Shown in pieces: positions 32,793 through 40,762 of a DNA stretch of 41,015 nucleotides. The notes beneath the pieces were generated by a model, which ran no database searches, was not told the DNA's origin, and was given only the letters and a program-made list of their open reading frames with translations. Both the position numbers and the translations under genes were made by a program. Origin of the DNA: Lachnospiraceae bacterium (GTDB lineage: Bacteria > Bacillota > Clostridia > Lachnospirales > Lachnospiraceae); the NCBI GenBank assembly GCA_004557975.1, contig SFEV01000022.1:1-41015 (forward strand). The letters run 5' to 3'. Every line of letters begins with the position of its first letter. The stretch's first letter is position 1.

Positions 32793-35564
32793 TTACAGCG
32801 GTCGAATTCTTTTGATTTCCAGAGAGTGAAGTGTCAGACCGCTCTGGGCAAAGAAGAATTTCAGATAGTGTGTCGTGCCGCGCACTTCTTTTTCACGGGT
32901 GAGGGTCACAGGTGTGTGATCACTTCCGTGGAAAGAATATACGTTCAGTACAGTGCTGTCCATGCTGAGCGTCACGGCCATCTGAGCAAGCTCCAGGCCG
33001 CTGCAGGAGGCAGTCAGGGAAAAGTCGTAAATTCCTTCTTTCTGGAAGGAAAGTGCCAGGAGGAAGGAAGAACCTTCCGCCGTAGTGTGTTTTTCCAGGG
33101 AAAGACACGTGGAGTCCGTGACTGTGGTATATTCCAGATCACCCTGTGGCATCAGGGAAAGCTCAGCGGGCGTATGGACGTGAGTCACTGTGGTGTACGT
33201 TCCCCTCATCCGCTGCATGGCAGGGGTGGAGAGCAGGAAACGGCAGATATTTCCGGCGCTTCGGACGAGCTCGGCTCTCGTCAGGGTATTGTCTGCCAGG
33301 GATGATTTTAAGTTGTCATCGTAGGAAGCGGCGTCGGATGTCACCATGTAGACATCATTCTGGGCACGGATCATGGCTGCAAGATTATGGGGAGACGGTT
33401 CGCCGCCTTCATCGTTGGCCTTTGCCCACCAGTCTGTCATCACAAGTCCCTGATAGCCCCATTCACCGCGAAGAATCACCGTGTTCAGATCATAGCTTCC
33501 GGCAGTCCAGATTCCGTTTACGGGACCGTAAGAGGTCATGATGGAACGGGCACAGCCGGAGCGTACTCCAAGCTCAAAAGGTTTCAGATAAATTTCGCGC
33601 AGGGCACGCTCGGAGATAACGCCGTCTGCCGTATGACGGAAATACTCCTGATTGTTTGCACAGAAATGCTTCATGGTTCCGCTGACGCCGAAGCGGTTCA
33701 TGCCGGATAACTGTGCCTGGGCCATTTTACCGGTCAGATACGGGTCCTCCGAGTGGTACTCGAAATTCCGGCCGTTCAGCGGACAGCGGTGGATATTGAT
33801 TCCCGGGCCCAGCAGAGCATCGATCTGGTTGCTGTACAGCTCCAGACCTTCCATTTCGAACAGCTCAGTCACCAGAGGAAGGTTAAAGGTACATGCCAGA
33901 AGCGTTCCGTTTGGCAGGCTGAAAGCACTGGTACCACAGTCCATGCGGATTCCTGACGGACCGTCTGAGCAGCAGGCGGCAGGAATGCCAAAATGGCTGA
34001 GACTGTCTGTGATTCCGCCGTATGCGGCAGCTGTGCCTGGTGTCACCTTCGGGCTGCACATACCTTCTCCCTTCACGATTGTCATCAGATCATCGTCTGA
34101 GAGCTGTGCCAGAAACTCATCCATCGTGACAGTGCCATCCTGCACATCAGACAGCTGAAATCCCCTGTCTCCTGAGAAGGGCAGGCAGGACAATGGCTGG
34201 CTGCTGCGGTGTGTCGATGGAGATACGGTGCGCATCGGAACACTTTCCATGACCGGAATGTAGGGCATGGATGCATCCTGTGTTTTCTGTGGACGGATGC
34301 GCTCAAAGGGAGTTACAGGAGCAAGCGCCTCGCTGTGTCTTGAAATAATTTTTGTTTCTTCTATATAAAAAGTACCGGCCGGGATGGCGCTTCGCACATC
34401 CGCCCCCACATAAATTACATATTCTCCGGACTCCAGAACACAGCAGGATTTATTTCCAGTAACACCGCTGTCGTCGTAGGAGGCAAAGGTATCAGCCGCG
34501 AAGGTGAGCGTCAGTGTCTCGGAGCGTCCTGGCTGAAGTGTTCCTGTCTTTGCAAAGCTGACAAGGTTTCGCAGCGGTTTGCCAAGGTGGCCCTGGGGAG
34601 GACAGACGTAGACCTGAACGACCTCTTTCCCGGCACATTTGCCGGTGTTGGATACCGTGGCAGTGACGGTGCATGTCAGGGACGAATCATCCCGATGTGC
34701 TTCCGCCTGTGCATTTATGGAGAAAGAAGTGTAGGATAATCCAAAACCAAAGGGGTAGCGGACACGGTCACGGGCGAAGGTTTCAAAGTATCGGTAACCG
34801 ATGTAAATGTCTTCCTGATAGAAGTTTCGCGCCGCAGAACCGAAATTCCGGACAGAAGGGTAATCCTCCAGCTCCATGGCGATGGTGTCGGAGAGTTTTC
34901 CACAGGGGGAAACGGTTCCGCACAGCACATCGGCAGCGCCGTAACCGCCTTCCATACCACCCTGCCAGATGTACAGAACGGCTGACGGAGCATATTCGTC
35001 CACCCAGTTCATATCAATGATATTTCCCGTATTCAGGATAACAGCGGTGCGGGAAAACGCACGGCATACCTTATCCAGCATATCCCGCTCAGCGTCAGTC
35101 AGATAGTAGCTGCCCGCCTGCGCTGTATTGTCTCGGTCTTCTCCTGCAGTGCGCCCGATCACGATCAGAGCGAGATCCGCGTGGCAGGCCGCGTCAGCCA
35201 CAATTTCCTCCGTAAGATCCATTTCTTCCTGGCACCAGGGTTCCGTGCCCCAGCCGTTTCCACAGTCGAAGGGATGCTCCCTGGTCCAGTCGCGGTAGCG
35301 TGAGAGAAGAGGCTCATAGATGTGGACGGACGGGTACTGTGAAAGTCCGTCCAGAACAGAGTGAACATAAGGCACATTTACCATGCCTCCTGATCCTGTT
35401 CCGCTTTTGTAGTAGTCAAGCTGAATGCGTCCGAAGATGGCAACGGTCTCTCCGGAACGGATTGGGAGTGCGCGATTTTCATTGCGCAGAAGCACGCAGC
35501 CTTCTGCAGCGGCGCTGCGTGCAAGGGTACTGTATTTTTTCCAGTCCAGTGTACAGGTATTCAT
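32793..35564 (-). CDS. GH3 beta-glucosidase with permuted domain order
   Basis: Hydrolyses terminal beta-glucosides or related glycosides. The 923 residues show the GH3 domains in reversed order. First comes the C-terminal alpha/beta sandwich (about 20-260: EGCVLLRNENRALPI, then the DLALIVIGRTAGEDRD segment). Next are a PFGFGLSYTSF motif and a fibronectin-like domain (about 265-410). Then comes the TIM barrel (about 480-790), with CCSDGPSGIRMD, GPGINIHRCPLNGRNFEYHS and the nucleophile aspartate near residue 709 in GLVMTDWW. Last is a beta domain of about 120 residues. Permuted GH3 enzymes are known from rumen clostridia. There is no signal peptide, so it acts on imported oligosaccharides, alongside the cellobiose phosphorylase. 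RBS AGGAGG precedes the ATG. It may be read through from the DUF4317 gene 85 nt upstream. Confidence 0.93.
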   Translation of the reverse strand: MNTCTLDWKKYSTLARSAAAEGCVLLRNENRALPIRSGETVAIFGRIQLDYYKSGTGSGGMVNVPYVHSVLDGLSQYPSVHIYEPLLSRYRDWTREHPFDCGNGWGTEPWCQEEMDLTEEIVADAACHADLALIVIGRTAGEDRDNTAQAGSYYLTDAERDMLDKVCRAFSRTAVILNTGNIIDMNWVDEYAPSAVLYIWQGGMEGGYGAADVLCGTVSPCGKLSDTIAMELEDYPSVRNFGSAARNFYQEDIYIGYRYFETFARDRVRYPFGFGLSYTSFSINAQAEAHRDDSSLTCTVTATVSNTGKCAGKEVVQVYVCPPQGHLGKPLRNLVSFAKTGTLQPGRSETLTLTFAADTFASYDDSGVTGNKSCCVLESGEYVIYVGADVRSAIPAGTFYIEETKIISRHSEALAPVTPFERIRPQKTQDASMPYIPVMESVPMRTVSPSTHRSSQPLSCLPFSGDRGFQLSDVQDGTVTMDEFLAQLSDDDLMTIVKGEGMCSPKVTPGTAAAYGGITDSLSHFGIPAACCSDGPSGIRMDCGTSAFSLPNGTLLACTFNLPLVTELFEMEGLELYSNQIDALLGPGINIHRCPLNGRNFEYHSEDPYLTGKMAQAQLSGMNRFGVSGTMKHFCANNQEYFRHTADGVISERALREIYLKPFELGVRSGCARSIMTSYGPVNGIWTAGSYDLNTVILRGEWGYQGLVMTDWWAKANDEGGEPSPHNLAAMIRAQNDVYMVTSDAASYDDNLKSSLADNTLTRAELVRSAGNICRFLLSTPAMQRMRGTYTTVTHVHTPAELSLMPQGDLEYTTVTDSTCLSLEKHTTAEGSSFLLALSFQKEGIYDFSLTASCSGLELAQMAVTLSMDSTVLNVYSFHGSDHTPVTLTREKEVRGTTHYLKFFFAQSGLTLHSLEIKRIRPL

Positions 35565-35649
35565 AATTCCTCCTGATCATTTATGTATTGTTGTGGGTCG
35601 GAAGGCCCGTCAGCAGTTTACAGGAAAGTGCTGAAAAACTGGTTCAGAT

Positions 35650-36801
35650 TTATTCAGGATCTGCCTGGGCGGGCCGTGCAGTGCAAACCGGGATGCCGTT
35701 CACCTCCACGGAATCATCCGCCGGAATCACAAAGTACGGTCGGCCGTCGATGATCCGCGTCTCAATCAGGTCGGCCCGGTCAGGTTTTACCTGGATCGTG
35801 ATATCAGGTGTCCGGATCTCAAAACGGCGCGTGTTCACCACATTCGAGACGTACAGAGCCGTCTGGCTGCCGCCGCCGACCTGTTCAAATTCTTCATCGA
35901 AATGCTCCAGCGTCTCCTCTGAGGCTCCGTTTTCTGACAGAAGCCTTTTGACGTCATTCTTGTCGAGAGCGACAGGCTCCGGGTCGTCCCTGCGCTCTTC
36001 CAGAAGTCCATTCAGCGTCTCATGGATGGTTTTGACAGTTTCGTATGTACATTCTCCCTGAAGCGTCTCTGACACGAGGGCATTGAATGTTTCTTTCTGG
36101 GATGCGGCGGAGAGCGGAAGCTCACAGCCCAACAGGAGACGGGCAAAATCAGCATTCAGCTCATCTGGATTTTTGGAATAATACAGAATACTGTGAATAT
36201 CCGTATTGCGGTCCGTGAAGGCGGGAAACAGAAATCCGGTCACAGGCGGTTCCACAAACCAGTCACGGATGCGCTGCTCTATACTGTTGGTGTCCTCATT
36301 GTAGCACAACCCGGGCTTCGTCAGCTTAACCGGGCAGATGGAGCACAGCAGGAATTCATACACATCGTCAGATGCATCAAACATTTCCATTCCGTCTGTC
36401 GCCTTTTTCGGTATATCGTAAGCACAGTGGATCAGCACAATATAATAATTCTCCGGATAAAGAAACGTTTCGATGACCTTGTCGTAAAACTCATCCAGCA
36501 GTTCGTCATCCTTAAGCTGACTGTTTTTCAGCTTCATCAGATATTCCTGGGAGCCGCCGCCCGCTTCCTGGGTCAGTGGAAACTCCATATCCAGCAGGTT
36601 GCGGCCGATGGTTCCGGAAAGTGTTTTCCTGAATATGTCAAAATATTTGAACATCTCTTCCTCGGGAAGAGAGAGAAATGCTTCTTTAAGCTTTGTCTTT
36701 TTGTTTTTTTCACCATCTACGTAACAGCCGCAGACACGGGTAACCGGTGTGCGGTCCGGGTGAAACAGGCGCTTGATTTCAGCCACCTCTTTTTTGTTCA
36801 T
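35650..36801 (-). CDS. DUF4317-family protein
   Basis: A cytoplasmic protein of 383 residues that I recognise as DUF4317, a family common in Lachnospiraceae and of unknown function. Visible features are the N-terminal MNKKEVAEIKRLFHPDRTPV with a CGCYVDGEK motif, a central acidic helical stretch (LKNSQLKDDELLDEFYDKVI), and a C-terminal part with YVSNVVNTRRFEIRTPDITI and the ending IDGRPYFVIPADDSVEVNGI. No membrane segments or catalytic motif are seen. RBS GGAGG lies 8 nt before the ATG. It follows the TraX-like gene with a terminator hairpin between, and precedes the GH3 gene. Confidence 0.82.
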   Translation of the reverse strand: MNKKEVAEIKRLFHPDRTPVTRVCGCYVDGEKNKKTKLKEAFLSLPEEEMFKYFDIFRKTLSGTIGRNLLDMEFPLTQEAGGGSQEYLMKLKNSQLKDDELLDEFYDKVIETFLYPENYYIVLIHCAYDIPKKATDGMEMFDASDDVYEFLLCSICPVKLTKPGLCYNEDTNSIEQRIRDWFVEPPVTGFLFPAFTDRNTDIHSILYYSKNPDELNADFARLLLGCELPLSAASQKETFNALVSETLQGECTYETVKTIHETLNGLLEERRDDPEPVALDKNDVKRLLSENGASEETLEHFDEEFEQVGGGSQTALYVSNVVNTRRFEIRTPDITIQVKPDRADLIETRIIDGRPYFVIPADDSVEVNGIPVCTARPAQADPE

Positions 36802-36822
36802 GGTTCAGTCCTCCTTCGCAGG

Positions 36823-36859
36823 TTAAAACAGACCACGGTACAGGAACAGAACCGTGATC
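36823..36859 (-). terminator. Terminator of the TraX-like gene
   Basis: On the minus strand GATCACGGT pairs with ACCGTGGTC (36859-36851 with 36839-36831) around an 11-nt loop, followed by TGTTTTAA. It lies 22 nt before the DUF4317 start, so it may instead attenuate read-through. I found no convincing separate DUF4317 promoter. Confidence 0.7.
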
Positions 36860-36901
36860 TGTCATTTGTTATTCCCGAATTTTGCAGTGCGCGGTTCCGG
36901 T

Positions 36902-37669
36902 TCACAGTAACGGGATCACGTAAGCCGTAATTCCGTACAGCAGCATAAGATGTACCGGATAAAACCAGTAGAATACATACTTCATCTGAAGACCGCGTTT
37001 CCCATTGTACAGATAAACCGGCAGAAATGCAAGGGGAGCAGGAAGCTCCCAGGCGACAGCGGCTGCTCCGGCCGCGCACTGGGAAAGGCGGTTCTGATGC
37101 AGCAGGTACAAAATGGCGATCAGAAGGACACCCTTGTAATTATAGTCTGTGTCCAGAACGTCCGCCAGGTACATGCCTGCAGCGATCACGGGTATTGCCA
37201 GAAGAATGCGCAGCAGGGTACATGTGATGACAGAGAGCTTTGTCATTTTTCCCACCAGGCGTTCCACACAGGAGAGTCCGATCATCACGAGCAGACCGGC
37301 GAGGAGTGTGAAGTATACATTCTGTTTTTCCGGGAAAAACCAGCTTCCTTTAAGTGCGATATCAAAGGGAATTTCCGAGAGCAGGGAAAACAGAAACAGG
37401 CGCTGTGCATATTTTCGCACACTGCGTGTGTGAAAAAATCCTTCCACCAGCAGGAAGCAGAAGATCGGAAATGCGAGACGGCCGATGTTGCGGGACAGTG
37501 TATAGATACTGGCCCATATTTCCCGCAGCGCCGCATCATTTGCCACAGAAGGAAGGCGCAGAACTGCACGGATCACCGTTGCGCCTGTGTGGTCAATGAA
37601 CATGGTGATGATTGCGATCAGCTTCAGAGTACTGCCGGAGAGCCCGGCAGAGCATATATTTTTATTCAT
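36902..37669 (-). CDS. TraX-family membrane protein
   Basis: An integral membrane protein of 255 residues with about seven hydrophobic segments (LKLIAIITMFIDHTGATVI, FPIFCFLLVEGFF, VYFTLLAGLLVMIGLS, ILLAIPVIAAGMYLADVL). It matches the TraX family, named after the enzyme that acetylates F-pilin. Chromosomal members in Firmicutes are probably acyltransferases for other surface molecules. The D-H-T-G in the first helix and the RSVRKYAQRLFLFSLLSEIP loop are typical. The frame is open to 37729, but the ATG at 37669 is chosen since GGAGG lies 6 nt upstream and the predicted promoter (37729-37701) covers the upstream part. Confidence 0.85.
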   Translation of the reverse strand: MNKNICSAGLSGSTLKLIAIITMFIDHTGATVIRAVLRLPSVANDAALREIWASIYTLSRNIGRLAFPIFCFLLVEGFFHTRSVRKYAQRLFLFSLLSEIPFDIALKGSWFFPEKQNVYFTLLAGLLVMIGLSCVERLVGKMTKLSVITCTLLRILLAIPVIAAGMYLADVLDTDYNYKGVLLIAILYLLHQNRLSQCAAGAAAVAWELPAPLAFLPVYLYNGKRGLQMKYVFYWFYPVHLMLLYGITAYVIPLL

Positions 37670-37700
37670 GGAAACCTCCGGGTTGCGTTTGATTACAGAA

Positions 37701-37729
37701 AGCATAAACACATTCCGGAGATTTGTCAA
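37701..37729 (-). promoter_or_regulatory. Promoter of the TraX-like gene
   Basis: Minus strand: perfect TTGACA (37729-37724), 17-nt spacer, TATGCT (37706-37701). It begins at the T-rich end of the htpG terminator. Confidence 0.78.
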
Positions 37730-37772
37730 GAAAAGAAGGCAGGCTCTGTATCATTCCATACAGAAACCTGCC
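37728..37772 (-). terminator. Terminator of htpG
   Basis: Minus strand: GGCAGG (37772-37767) pairs with CCTGCC (37743-37738) and the inner arm CTGTAT with ATACAG, followed by TTCTTTTCTT. The 85 nt between the htpG stop and the hairpin hold nothing else. Confidence 0.75.
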
Positions 37773-37858
37773 AGTTATTTGGCTGTACATAAGCAGCTGA
37801 GCGGATGAGACATTTCCGCATGGCCTGCGGTCATGTTCTGGCTGCTTTACGATATGGA

Positions 37859-39952
37859 TCAGTCTTCCTGTCCGGCCAGAAGCATCAGAATTTCATTGCT
37901 GCGTGCGATGAATTTAGTCATTTCTTCCGGTGCCAGCGGCTTATGCGCGATCATGGCGAGATCGTAGAGCTGTTCGCAGATCATCGGAATCCTGTCAGAA
38001 TCCTTATGTGCGGCAACGTACTGTACAAGCTTGTTGCGGGCGTTCAGAATCAGTGTCTCCTCACCGCCGAACATGGTCGGGTCCATGCCGTACATGCCGT
38101 ACATTTTCATCATTTCCTGCATACGTCTGTTTTCTTCAGACAGCGTAATCATGGAAGAGATGTTTTCATTTTTCAGCTTTTCAACCTTCACGGTCAGCTT
38201 ATCCCTGCCGAGAGCTTTACGGAATACTTCTGTCAGTGTATCTGTTGTCTCCTTAAGCTCATCCTCACTGGTCTCTTCTTTGAATGTATCGGTCACATCT
38301 GCGTCTATACGCTGGAATTTCAGGTCCTCGCGGAGCTGTTCCATATGGGAGATGAACGGTGTATCGATGTTGTGCTTCAGGATGACTGCATCCATGCCGG
38401 CCTCACGGAACATATTGATGTACTGGCTCTGCTGTACTTCGTCCGTTACGTAGTAGACAACAGTTTTGTTCTTCTCAGAGTCTTTTTCATTCTCTGCCCC
38501 GTCTTTATTTTCAGATTCTGTGTTTTCAACAGTGCCGGTTTCTGCAGCTTCCTCTGTTTCAGGCTTCTTTTCTTCTTCTTTAGCGAGATCTTTGATGGTC
38601 AGATACTTGCCGTCCAGATTTTTGTACAGCACGTAATCTGTCATCTTCTCACCGAATTTACTGTCCTTGATGCAGCCGAATTTGATGAACGGGCTGATAT
38701 CATCCCAGTATTTCTCATAGCTCTCACGGTCTGTCTTGCACATTCCGGTGAGCTTATCAGCCACCTTTTTGGTGATGTAATCAGAAATTTTCTTAACAAA
38801 TCCGTCATTCTGCAGCGCGCTTCTGGAAACATTCAGCGGAAGATCCGGACAGTCAATGACGCCCTTGAGCAGCATCAGGAATTCCGGAATTACTTCTTTA
38901 ATATTGTCCGCGATGAATACCTGGTTATTGTAGAGTTTGATCTTTCCTTCAATGGAATCATATTCTGTGTTGATCTTCGGGAAATACAGGATACCCTTTA
39001 AGTTGAACGGATAATCCATATTCAGATGAATCCAGAACAGCGGCTCCTTGTAGTCGAGGAAGACCTTACGGTAAAATTCTTTATATTCCTCCTCCGTGCA
39101 GTCATTGGGATGCTTCGTCCACAGCGGATGGGTATCACTTAAGGAGACGGGGCGCTTGTTGATCTTGACACGGTCACGTGCCGGAGAGATCTCCACAACT
39201 TCTTTTTCACCGTTTTCATTTTCCTTTTCTTCTGTTTTGGCATCTTCATGGATACGCTCTACGATGACATCATCCTCGCGAAGCTCGGATTCATCGATCG
39301 TCTCATACTGCTGTTCTGCATTAGCCTTTGAGAGGAAAATTTCCACCGGCATGAAGGAACAGTACTTTTCAATGACTTCACGTGCCCGGTATTCGTTGGC
39401 AAACTCAAGGGAATCCTCACTGAGGAAGAGCGTGATTTCTGTACCGACCGTATCGCGGCTGCCCTTCTCCAGTGTGTACTCTGTGCCGCCGTCGCATTCC
39501 CAGTGAACAGGTGTGGCTCCGTCGCGGTAGGAGAGTGTATCGATATGAACCTCCTCAGCTACCATGAATGCCGAGTAGAATCCAAGACCGAAATGACCGA
39601 TGATTTCGTCGTCTGTTGTCTTGTCCTTGTATTTCTCAAGAAAATCGGTTGCGCCGGAGAATGCGATCTGTGTAATGTATTCCTCCACCTCATCGGCGGT
39701 CATACCAAGACCTGTATCTATAAACTTCAGTGTCTTTTCCTCCGGATTTACAACAACCTGAATCTGCTTTTTGTAATTTTCAGGGAATGTGTACTCGCCC
39801 ATGACCTCAAGTTTTTCCAGCTTTGTGATGGCATCGCAGCCATTGGAGATCATCTCACGGAAAAAGATATCATGGTCGGAATACAGCCATTTTTTTATAA
39901 TTGGAAAGATATTTTCGCTGTTAATGGAAAGACTTCCTGTTTTTTTGCTCAT
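37859..39952 (-). CDS. htpG: Molecular chaperone HtpG (Hsp90)
   Basis: ATP-dependent chaperone that helps late folding of client proteins, working as a homodimer in the cytoplasm. The 697 residues include the N-terminal GHKL ATPase domain (FREMISNGCDAITKLE with the ATP/Mg site, DTGLGMTADE, GHFGLGFYSAFMVA), the middle domain (EPLFWIHLNMDYPFNLKGI, PLNVSRSALQND) and the C-terminal dimerisation domain. A highly acidic insert (about 470-505, rich in E, K and N) lies between the middle and C-terminal parts, and a second charged stretch near 240. These inserts lengthen it beyond the E. coli protein. RBS AAAGGAG precedes the ATG. A promoter and a perfect CIRCE element lie upstream, which points to HrcA control and heat-shock induction. 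Confidence 0.96.
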   Translation of the reverse strand: MSKKTGSLSINSENIFPIIKKWLYSDHDIFFREMISNGCDAITKLEKLEVMGEYTFPENYKKQIQVVVNPEEKTLKFIDTGLGMTADEVEEYITQIAFSGATDFLEKYKDKTTDDEIIGHFGLGFYSAFMVAEEVHIDTLSYRDGATPVHWECDGGTEYTLEKGSRDTVGTEITLFLSEDSLEFANEYRAREVIEKYCSFMPVEIFLSKANAEQQYETIDESELREDDVIVERIHEDAKTEEKENENGEKEVVEISPARDRVKINKRPVSLSDTHPLWTKHPNDCTEEEYKEFYRKVFLDYKEPLFWIHLNMDYPFNLKGILYFPKINTEYDSIEGKIKLYNNQVFIADNIKEVIPEFLMLLKGVIDCPDLPLNVSRSALQNDGFVKKISDYITKKVADKLTGMCKTDRESYEKYWDDISPFIKFGCIKDSKFGEKMTDYVLYKNLDGKYLTIKDLAKEEEKKPETEEAAETGTVENTESENKDGAENEKDSEKNKTVVYYVTDEVQQSQYINMFREAGMDAVILKHNIDTPFISHMEQLREDLKFQRIDADVTDTFKEETSEDELKETTDTLTEVFRKALGRDKLTVKVEKLKNENISSMITLSEENRRMQEMMKMYGMYGMDPTMFGGEETLILNARNKLVQYVAAHKDSDRIPMICEQLYDLAMIAHKPLAPEEMTKFIARSNEILMLLAGQED

Positions 39953-39993
39953 GTGGCAACACTCCTTTATAAATATTTAAATGATTTTTCCTT

Positions 39994-40022
39994 ATAGTAA
40001 TACTGTTGTGTGAAAAAGTCAA
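39994..40022 (-). promoter_or_regulatory. Promoter of htpG
   Basis: Minus strand: TTGACT (40022-40017), 17-nt spacer, TACTAT (39999-39994), 41 nt before the start codon. Confidence 0.7.
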
Positions 40023-40029
40023 GAAAAAA

Positions 40030-40056
40030 TTAGCACTCATTTTAGGTGAGTGCTAA
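40030..40056. promoter_or_regulatory. CIRCE element (HrcA operator)
   Basis: TTAGCACTC (40030-40038), nine bases, then GAGTGCTAA (40048-40056): a perfect match to the CIRCE consensus. It lies just upstream of the htpG -35 box and includes the stop codon (TAG, minus strand 40055-40053) of the DUF5721 gene. Confidence 0.96.
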
Positions 40057-40550
40057 CAAAAAAGAATCTCTTTTTGACGGAAGAATTTTTCCAGCATGGA
40101 ATCCCAGGCATGTTCCAGAGATTTGTCCAGAGAAAAAATACGCAGAGACGTACCGCTGACACATGTCAGATGTGTTCCGTCGTAGTGTATGTTCAGGAAA
40201 AGACCGTCCACATCATCAGGGGAAAAGGCGACACCCGACTGCCGCAGCAGTGACTGGATGTTGTGAGGTGCCAGACGAAATACGATATGAAAACCAAGCG
40301 GTGTGTTTTTCCCTTTTGTCAATTCAAAAAAGAATGGCCGGATTCGTTTCCACAGTGTATAACCGCACTGTTCGGTGCCCAGCTGTTCGGCTTCCACACT
40401 GCTTAGAAATTCCGGATGAAAGGTGCCGTCAATACGGAATGTTGCGTATGTTGTAATAGAAGCTTCAGAAAGCAGAAAAGTGTCAAAGGTGTCCGCGATC
40501 AGAAGCTTTTTCATAAAATCGCGGATATCCTGGATCTGATAAGAACGCAC
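40053..40550 (-). CDS. DUF5721-family protein
   Basis: A protein of 165 residues that I recognise as DUF5721, an uncharacterised clostridial family: QIQDIRDFMKKLLIADTFDT, TTYATFRIDGTFHPEF, LTKGKNTPLGFHIVFRLAP and the C-terminal CVSGTSLRIFSLDKSLEHAW. The start is taken as a GTG at 40550, since AAAGGAGG lies 5 nt upstream and a promoter sits at 40604-40575. The longer ATG-started frame (to 40661) would begin upstream of that promoter. Its stop lies inside the CIRCE element of the next gene, htpG. Cytoplasmic, with no catalytic motif seen. Confidence 0.8.
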   Translation of the reverse strand: MRSYQIQDIRDFMKKLLIADTFDTFLLSEASITTYATFRIDGTFHPEFLSSVEAEQLGTEQCGYTLWKRIRPFFFELTKGKNTPLGFHIVFRLAPHNIQSLLRQSGVAFSPDDVDGLFLNIHYDGTHLTCVSGTSLRIFSLDKSLEHAWDSMLEKFFRQKEILFC

Positions 40551-40574
40551 AGGTGAGCCTCCTTTCTGAACTGC

Positions 40575-40604
40575 ATTATACATGATACAGTCTCCTGTTT
40601 GCAA
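40575..40604 (-). promoter_or_regulatory. Promoter of the DUF5721 gene
   Basis: Minus strand: TTGCAA (40604-40599), 18-nt spacer, perfect TATAAT (40580-40575). The leader would be under 20 nt and consist mainly of the ribosome binding site, which supports the GTG start. Confidence 0.7.
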
Positions 40605-40654
40605 CGAGATATCAAAAATTTCAGAAAAATTTAGAATTATCTGCCAGCAGGCTC

Positions 40655-40683
40655 TTTTCAATCAGCTGCAGTTATGCTATTAT
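40655..40683 (+). promoter_or_regulatory. Extended -10 promoter of the degV-type gene
   Basis: TTTTCA (40655-40660), 17-nt spacer and TGC-TATTAT (40675-40683). Transcription would start near 40690, inside the palindrome that follows. Confidence 0.55.
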
Positions 40684-40687
40684 GATT

Positions 40688-40710
40688 AACATAGTATTCA
40701 ATACTATGTT
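40688..40710. promoter_or_regulatory. Perfect 23-bp palindrome, likely repressor operator
   Basis: AACATAGTATT and AATACTATGTT flank a single central C, so both 11-bp arms are perfect. It lies on the predicted transcription start of the degV-type gene, the classic place for a repressor to block RNA polymerase. No T-run follows, so it is not a terminator. The regulator is not in the window. Confidence 0.8.
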
Positions 40711-40762
40711 TTGGGATGATTAAAAGCTCAAAAAGGCGTTTATGATAATACAGGAGGTTGCT

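Noticed and set aside
37805..39001. 398-residue open frame on the plus strand opposite htpG
   Set aside because: Antisense shadow of htpG with a composition (Phe, His, Cys) typical of such frames and no start signal.
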